Shown here piece by piece: positions 7,701 to 11,257 of a DNA stretch of 11,257 nt. Both the position numbers and the translations under genes were made by a program. Below the pieces are notes generated by a model, which worked only from the letters and a program-made list of their open reading frames with translations, ran no database searches and was not told the origin of the DNA. Numbering within the stretch: position 1 is the first letter of the stretch; each line of letters begins with the position of its first letter. Origin of the DNA: Deltaproteobacteria bacterium (lineage in GTDB: Bacteria; Myxococcota; Myxococcia; Myxococcales; Myxococcaceae); NCBI GenBank assembly GCA_016875515.1, contig VGRA01000044.1:1-11257 (forward strand), read 5' to 3'.

Positions 7701-9383
7701 GCGGGGGAGGGGCGGTTCATCGCGGCCGAGGACGCGGCGCGCTACCGGGACGCGCTCGGGGTGGTGCCGCCGCCCGGCACGCCGGCGCTGTACCTCGAGC
7801 CCAACGAGGATCCGCTCGGCGAGTTGGTCCGCCGCTACGCGCGCACGCACGGCCCCTTCCGGGCGGCGGAGGTGGCGGCGCGGCTGGGCACGGGGCCGGC
7901 GGTCATCGAGGCGGTGCTGGCCCGGCTGGCGGTGCAGGACCGGGTGGTGCTGGGGGCGTTCCGTCCAGACCGGACGGGCGTGGAGGCGTGTGACCCGGAG
8001 GTGCTGCGCACGCTGAAGCGGCAGGCCTTGGCGCGGCTGCGCAAGTCGGTGGAGCCGGTGCCGCAGGCCGCGTGGGTGCGCTTCCTGTGCGAGTGGCACG
8101 GGCTGACGCGCCCGCGCGCGGGGCTGGATGGGCTGCTGGACGTGGTGGAGAGGCTTCAGGGCATCCCGCTGCCCGCGTCCGACCTGGAGCGGAGCATCCT
8201 GCCGGCGCGGGTGGCAGGCTTCTCGCCCAACCTGCTCGACACGCTGTGCGTGGCGGGCGAGGTGGTGTGGCAGGGGATTGAGTCCGTGGGGGAGAGCGAC
8301 GGGCGCATCGCGCTGTACCTGGCAGACCACGCGCCGCTGCTGTCGGTGTCCCAGCCGGCCGTGGAGGGGGCGGTGGCAGACAAGGTGCGGGAGGTGCTGC
8401 GGCGGCGGGGGGCGCTGCGGTTCGACGAGCTCTCGCGGGAGGTGGGCGGCTTCCCGCGCGAAGTGGAGTCCGCGCTCTGGAAGCTGGTCTGGAACGGCGA
8501 GGTGACCAACGACACGCTGGTGCCGCTTCGGTCCAAGCTGCGCGCGAAGGATGCCCAGCGGGGCGGCTCGCGGCGGGAGCGGCGCTTCACGTCCCGCCGG
8601 ACCATCTCCCCGGGGACCGAGGGGCGCTGGAGCCTGTTCGGGGCGCCATCCATGGACGCCACTGCGCGGCTGACGGCGCGCGCCACGCAGGCGCTCGAGC
8701 GGGACGGCGTGGTGGTGCGGGAGGCGTTGGAGGGCTTTGGTGTGCTGTACCCGGTGCTCAAGGCCATGGAGGAGGCCGGCCGTGTGCGGCGCGGGTACTT
8801 CGTGGAGGGGCTGGGGGCGACGCAGTTCGCGCTTCCGGGGACGGAGGAGCGGGTGCGGCAGTTCCGGGAAGGGCACGCAGGCGCGGAGGTGCTGCTGCTG
8901 TCGGCCACGGATCCCGCCAACCCCTTCGGCGCGGCCCTGCCCTGGCCTGCGCGGGAGGCGGCGCGCCCCATGCGGCTGGCCGGGACGTGGGTGCTGCTGC
9001 AGGACGGGGAGCTGCGCGCGTGGCTGGGCCGCAAGGGCAGGACGCTGTCGCTCTTCCTCTCGGAGGAGGCGCCGGCGCGGGCGGCTGCGTGCAAGGCGGT
9101 GGCGGAGGCGCTGGGGGCGGCAGTGGACGCGCGGCGGCTGGGGCCGCTGGTGTTGTCTGAGATTGACGGTGCGCCGGTGCCCCAGTCCTGGCTGGCGCCG
9201 TCGCTGCTTGCGGCGGGCTTCACCGCGTCCGCGGCGGGGTACCTGCGCCGGCCTTCACTGGACGTGGGGGAGGGGCCCCCGCGGGTGCGGGAGAAGGCGG
9301 ACGAAGCGGAGCCCGTGCTGGAGGAGGCGGGCGACGATCCGCTGTTCGGCCTGGAGGACGACTTCGGGGACCTGGATGCCTGA
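4782..9383 (+). CDS. lhr: Lhr-family ATP-dependent DNA helicase (full-length bacterial form)
   Basis: From the GTG at 4782 the protein is 1533 residues, very close to E. coli Lhr (1538). It is a superfamily 2 helicase that moves 3' to 5' on single-stranded DNA and unwinds duplexes, with a role in DNA repair. Motifs are in order: APTGSGKT (46-53, Lys52), YISPLKAL, TPESL, DELH (183-186, motif II), LSATQRP (motif III), ILFTNSRR (motif IV), GTLELGIDMG (motif V) and QRVGRAGH (396-403, motif VI). The core continues through the Lhr winged-helix/beta-barrel region with PFWRGE (Trp606). The large C-terminal region (about 880-1533) includes GRWSLFG (Trp1283) and RRGYFVEGLGATQFA (Tyr1339), typical of long bacterial Lhr. 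Alternative starts are ATG 4686 and TTG 4668, which overlap the divergent photolyase start and add poorly conserved sequence. No clear Shine-Dalgarno sequence precedes the GTG. The stop codon lies inside the next gene, a DNA glycosylase. Confidence 0.96.
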   Translation: MGRTEPLSFAHAPTRAWFTDTFDAPTRAQAEGWGPVSRGESALVLAPTGSGKTLAAFLVALDRAAFTPRPVPPSPPARGKGARKKPDGHVRVLYISPLKALGADVERNLRAPLAGVVAAAERLGHAVHRPSVGIRSGDTPQAERTRLARTPPDILITTPESLYLLLTSEAAATLAEVETVIVDELHALLPTKRGAHLALSLERLELLRPAGAPRLQRIGLSATQRPLDEAARFLGGYEADEGGQLRPRPVAVVDATAPRRLELLVEMPVEAKLAAAAAALPESGPAAALSRSIWPAIYPRLVELIQQHRSTILFTNSRRLAERLANALNELAGKEMARAHHGSVSREQRAELEERLKAGLLPALVATGTLELGIDMGAVDLVIQIEAPQSVASGLQRVGRAGHQVGGTSRGVLFPKYRADLLACATVTSRMEAGVVEETRYPRRPLDVAVQQVVAAASAGVTDVEALWRMLRGAAPYEELTREVFESLLDLATGRFPSHDLANLRPSLTRDAVGNQVTARQHARRLAVLNGGTIPDRGLFGVFLSAAEQEGRGSRRVGELDEEMVLEMRVGEVFVLGASAWRIDDITHDRVLVSPAPGEAGRMPFWRGEALGRAAELGEAVGALARQLAGLPGKRAVDHLVKKAHLDRGAAGLLVEWVAEQREATGDVPSDTTLVVERFRDELGDWRVCVLSPYGARVHAPWAAAVQGRLRAQVPGEVELTWSDDGFAFRLPELESLPDLSVLFPEPEEVEQLLVGQLAGTSLFATRFRENAARALLLPRRMPGRRTPLWAQRKRSQDLLAAALTHPSFPIVLETYRECLRDVFDLPALRRLLSRVRSREVRVSHVETRRASPFAASLLFSYVQNFLYDGDTPPSERRARALTLDHARLRELLGEAELREIFELESLSALERKLQRLEPRAYVAEAESLHDVLWALGDLTRAELHARLELPAPEVDRLLAELVAARRVVEVRVAGEGRFIAAEDAARYRDALGVVPPPGTPALYLEPNEDPLGELVRRYARTHGPFRAAEVAARLGTGPAVIEAVLARLAVQDRVVLGAFRPDRTGVEACDPEVLRTLKRQALARLRKSVEPVPQAAWVRFLCEWHGLTRPRAGLDGLLDVVERLQGIPLPASDLERSILPARVAGFSPNLLDTLCVAGEVVWQGIESVGESDGRIALYLADHAPLLSVSQPAVEGAVADKVREVLRRRGALRFDELSREVGGFPREVESALWKLVWNGEVTNDTLVPLRSKLRAKDAQRGGSRRERRFTSRRTISPGTEGRWSLFGAPSMDATARLTARATQALERDGVVVREALEGFGVLYPVLKAMEEAGRVRRGYFVEGLGATQFALPGTEERVRQFREGHAGAEVLLLSATDPANPFGAALPWPAREAARPMRLAGTWVLLQDGELRAWLGRKGRTLSLFLSEEAPARAAACKAVAEALGAAVDARRLGPLVLSEIDGAPVPQSWLAPSLLAAGFTASAAGYLRRPSLDVGEGPPRVREKADEAEPVLEEAGDDPLFGLEDDFGDLDA
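9366..9370 (+). promoter_or_regulatory. Shine-Dalgarno sequence for nei, inside the end of lhr
   Basis: GGGGA sits 5 bases before the ATG at 9376, within the last codons of lhr. It supports that ATG, which is independently fixed by the MPEGDT N-terminus the enzyme needs. Confidence 0.55.
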
Positions 9384-10212
9384 AGGGGACACGCTGCACC
9401 GCACGGCGCGGGTGGTGGGGGCGGCGCTGGAGGGCGGGCGCATCCTCGCCGCGGAGGTGGATGGGCGGCGGGCACGCTTCGGCACGGGCGACCTGATGGG
9501 GCGCACGGTGCTGCGGGTGGAGGCGCGGGGGAAGAACCTGCTGCTGTTCCTGGATGACCGGCAGGTGCTGTGGAGCCACCTGCGGATGACGGGCTCCTGG
9601 CATGTGTACCGGCCCGGGGAGCCGTGGCACCGCCCGGCGCGGCAGCGGACCGTGGCGCTCTCGACGGAGCGGGCGGTGGTGGTGGGCTTCAACCTGCCGG
9701 TGCTGGAGCGGATGGCGGAGATGAGGTTGGAGAGCCACCCGCAGCTGGCATCACTGGGGCCGGACCTGCTGTCCCCGGGCTTCGACGCGGCGGCGGCGGT
9801 GGCGCGCTTCCGCGCGGTGCCGTGGCTCACGCTGGGGGAGGCGCTGGTGGACCAGCGGCTCGCGAGCGGGGTGGGGAATGTCTACAAGTCCGAGGTGCTT
9901 CACCTGTGCCGGGTGGATCCCTGGCGGAAGGTTGAGTCCGCGGATGACGCGCTGCTCGCGGCGCTGCTGCAGAACGCGCGGGCGCTCATGCTGCGCAACC
10001 TGGACGGCCGCATGCGCCGCACCGCCCACGCGGCGGGCGGGGAGCGGTACTTCGTCTACGGCCGCGAGGGGCTGCCGTGCCGGACGTGCGAAGCGCCCAT
10101 CGCCATGGCGCGGCAGGGGGAGGCAGCACGGTCCACCTACTTCTGCCCCGTCTGCCAGCAGGTGACGGTGCAGGGGCGGACGAAGCGGCAGCCGTTTCGC
10201 CCCGGGTGCTGA
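9376..10212 (+). CDS. nei: Fpg/Nei-family DNA glycosylase (endonuclease VIII type)
   Basis: This 278-residue protein is a bifunctional DNA glycosylase/AP lyase for oxidised bases in base-excision repair. It starts MPEGDT, the Nei signature: after Met removal Pro2 becomes the catalytic N-terminal nucleophile and Glu3 the partner acid. Lys53 in RGKNLLLF is the conserved beta-domain lysine, followed by HLRMTGSW (68-75). The helix-two-turn-helix DNA-binding motif is QRLASGVGNVYKSEVL (160-175). A C-terminal zinc finger uses Cys235, Cys238, Cys257 and Cys260, with Arg252 at the DNA-contacting finger position. All expected catalytic residues are present, so it should be active. MPEGDT favours Nei over Fpg (MPELPE). 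Its start overlaps the end of lhr by 8 bases. The frame is open upstream, but that sequence is a shadow of lhr. The same lhr-nei neighbourhood is known in mycobacteria (Rv3296-Rv3297). Confidence 0.95.
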   Translation: MPEGDTLHRTARVVGAALEGGRILAAEVDGRRARFGTGDLMGRTVLRVEARGKNLLLFLDDRQVLWSHLRMTGSWHVYRPGEPWHRPARQRTVALSTERAVVVGFNLPVLERMAEMRLESHPQLASLGPDLLSPGFDAAAAVARFRAVPWLTLGEALVDQRLASGVGNVYKSEVLHLCRVDPWRKVESADDALLAALLQNARALMLRNLDGRMRRTAHAAGGERYFVYGREGLPCRTCEAPIAMARQGEAARSTYFCPVCQQVTVQGRTKRQPFRPGC

Positions 10213-10221
10213 CCTGCCGGC

Positions 10222-11257
10222 TCAATCGAACAACGCCTTTACGAAATCCCCCGGCACGAAGGGGCGGAGATCCTCCACGCCCTCCCCAACCCCCACCCAG
10301 GCCAGCGGGAGCTTCAACTCGTCGGAGATTCCAATCACGACTCCGCCCTTGGCGGTGCCGTCCAACTTCGTCAGCGCCAGCGCCGTCACGCCCACCGCCT
10401 CGTGGAACTGCTTCGCCTGCGCGATGGCGTTCTGCCCAATGGTGGCATCCAGCACGAGCAGCACCTCGTGCGGCGAGCCCGGCAACGCCTTGTCCAATAC
10501 CCGGCGCACCTTCTTCAGCTCCTCCATCAGCGGTGCCTTGGTGTGCAGCCGCCCCGCGGTGTCCGCGATGACAACATCCGCCCCCACCGCCTGCGCCCGC
10601 TTCACCGCCTCGAACACCACCGAGCCCGGGTCCGCGCCGTCTGCGCCCTTCACCAGTTCCGCCTTGGCCCGATCCGCCCAGACGTCCAGCTGCTCCGCGG
10701 CAGCAGCCCGGAACGTGTCCCCGGCCCCGAGCACCACCTTCTTCCCCTCCGCCGTCAGCTTCGCCGCCAGCTTGCCAACGGTGGTCGTCTTCCCCGCGCC
10801 ATTGACGCCCACCACCATCACCACGTGCGGCGGCCCGCCGCCCTGCAGTGACTTCGGCGCTGGCAGCGCGAGGATGGCCTCCACCTCCTGCCGGATGAGC
10901 CCCTTGATCCGGTCCGCGGAGCCCAGCTCGTTCTTCCGCGCCTTCTCGCGCGCCACGTCCACCAGCCGGCTCGCCGTCTTCACGCCGATGTCGGCGGTGA
11001 ACAGCACCTCCTCCAGCTCCGCCAGCACAGCCTCGTCCACCTGCCGGCCACCGCCGCCGAACAGCTGGTTCAACTTCCCGATGAAGCCCTGCGTCCGCGT
11101 CCGGTCCAGCCCCCGTGCGAGCACCTGGCCCGCCTCGGCCGCGAGCTTCTGCCGGTCCGCCTCCGCCGCTGCGCGCGCCGCCGCCTCGGCCTCCGCCTTC
11201 GCGCGGGCCGCCTCCTCCTCTGCCAGCCGCGCCGCCTCCTCGCGCTCCCGGGCCCGG
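10222..11257 (-). CDS. ftsY: Signal recognition particle receptor FtsY (N-terminus cut by window edge)
   Basis: The visible 344 residues hold the complete NG module of FtsY, the GTPase that docks SRP-ribosome complexes at the inner membrane for co-translational protein insertion. The first 44 visible residues are Ala/Glu/Arg-rich, as in the charged, probably helical FtsY A region, and run off the right edge. The N domain begins near GLDRTRTQGFIGKLNQLF. GTPase motifs are GVNGAGKT (150-157, P-loop), DTFRAA (180-185), DTAGR (232-236), TKLDG (296-300) and GVGEGVEDL near the end. GVNGAGKT, the acidic leader and the end shortly after GVGEGVEDLRPF identify FtsY rather than Ffh, which would continue into a Met-rich M domain. 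A GTG at 11122-11124 could be read as a start, but the same frame continues upstream with FtsY-like A-domain composition, so the true start is outside. It converges with nei, leaving 9 bases. Confidence 0.97.
   Translation of the reverse strand, partial: RAREREEAARLAEEEAARAKAEAEAAARAAAEADRQKLAAEAGQVLARGLDRTRTQGFIGKLNQLFGGGGRQVDEAVLAELEEVLFTADIGVKTASRLVDVAREKARKNELGSADRIKGLIRQEVEAILALPAPKSLQGGGPPHVVMVVGVNGAGKTTTVGKLAAKLTAEGKKVVLGAGDTFRAAAAEQLDVWADRAKAELVKGADGADPGSVVFEAVKRAQAVGADVVIADTAGRLHTKAPLMEELKKVRRVLDKALPGSPHEVLLVLDATIGQNAIAQAKQFHEAVGVTALALTKLDGTAKGGVVIGISDELKLPLAWVGVGEGVEDLRPFVPGDFVKALFD

Noticed and set aside
6855..8876. Long open frame on the minus strand opposite lhr
   Set aside because: Composition is Arg/His/Gln/Pro-rich with no domain, and the plus strand carries conserved Lhr sequence throughout.
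8737..9375. Upstream extension of the nei frame
   Set aside because: Nei needs its MPEGDT N-terminus exposed for catalysis, so the start must be at 9376. The upstream part is Arg/Trp-rich shadow sequence of lhr.
10213..10221. Terminator between nei and ftsY
   Set aside because: Only 9 bases separate the convergent stop codons, and I see no stem with a T-tract there.
1..11257. CRISPR arrays, tRNA or rRNA genes, insertion sequences, prophage or defence genes
   Set aside because: I looked for spaced direct repeats, cloverleaf-like segments, transposase motifs and phage genes and found none. Nearly the whole window is accounted for by seven chromosomal genes.

Overview
The window is very GC-rich with strongly G/C-biased third codon positions, and it is almost completely filled by closely packed genes on both strands. 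That base composition, the mix of predicted secreted or lipoprotein genes with DNA-repair genes, and the start sites that mostly lack strong ribosome-binding sites fit a large-genome high-GC bacterium. A myxobacterium (Myxococcales) is my best guess, inferred from style only; no rRNA or other taxonomic marker is present. I see no mobile element, CRISPR array, tRNA or rRNA.

Region 1 (1-3156): a truncated gene for a probable lipoprotein runs leftward off the window. Only 8 bases away, a rightward pair begins: an exported M1-like zinc aminopeptidase, then, 25 bases downstream with a good ribosome-binding site, an unusual fusion of a Rieske [2Fe-2S] domain to a flavodoxin-like NAD(P)H:FMN oxidoreductase domain. 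The fusion is the most distinctive gene here and its substrate is unknown.

Region 2 (3157-10212): a DNA-repair block. A leftward cryptochrome/photolyase-family gene is divergent from a rightward pair, lhr (full-length bacterial large helicase) and a nei-type DNA glycosylase. The last two overlap by 8 bases (ATGCCTGA), so they are almost certainly co-transcribed and probably translationally coupled. The photolyase-like protein lacks two of the three canonical electron-transfer tryptophans and two pyrimidine-dimer-contacting residues of E. coli PhrB by hand alignment, so its reaction should not be assumed.

Region 3 (10222-11257): the leftward ftsY gene for the signal-recognition-particle receptor GTPase. 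Its C-terminal NG domains are complete and its Ala/Glu/Arg-rich N-terminal region is cut by the window edge. It converges with nei across 9 bases.

Most of the window is recognisable housekeeping or repair biology. I find no convincing wholly new system. The Rieske-flavodoxin fusion, the non-canonical photolyase and the lhr-nei coupling are the points most worth follow-up.
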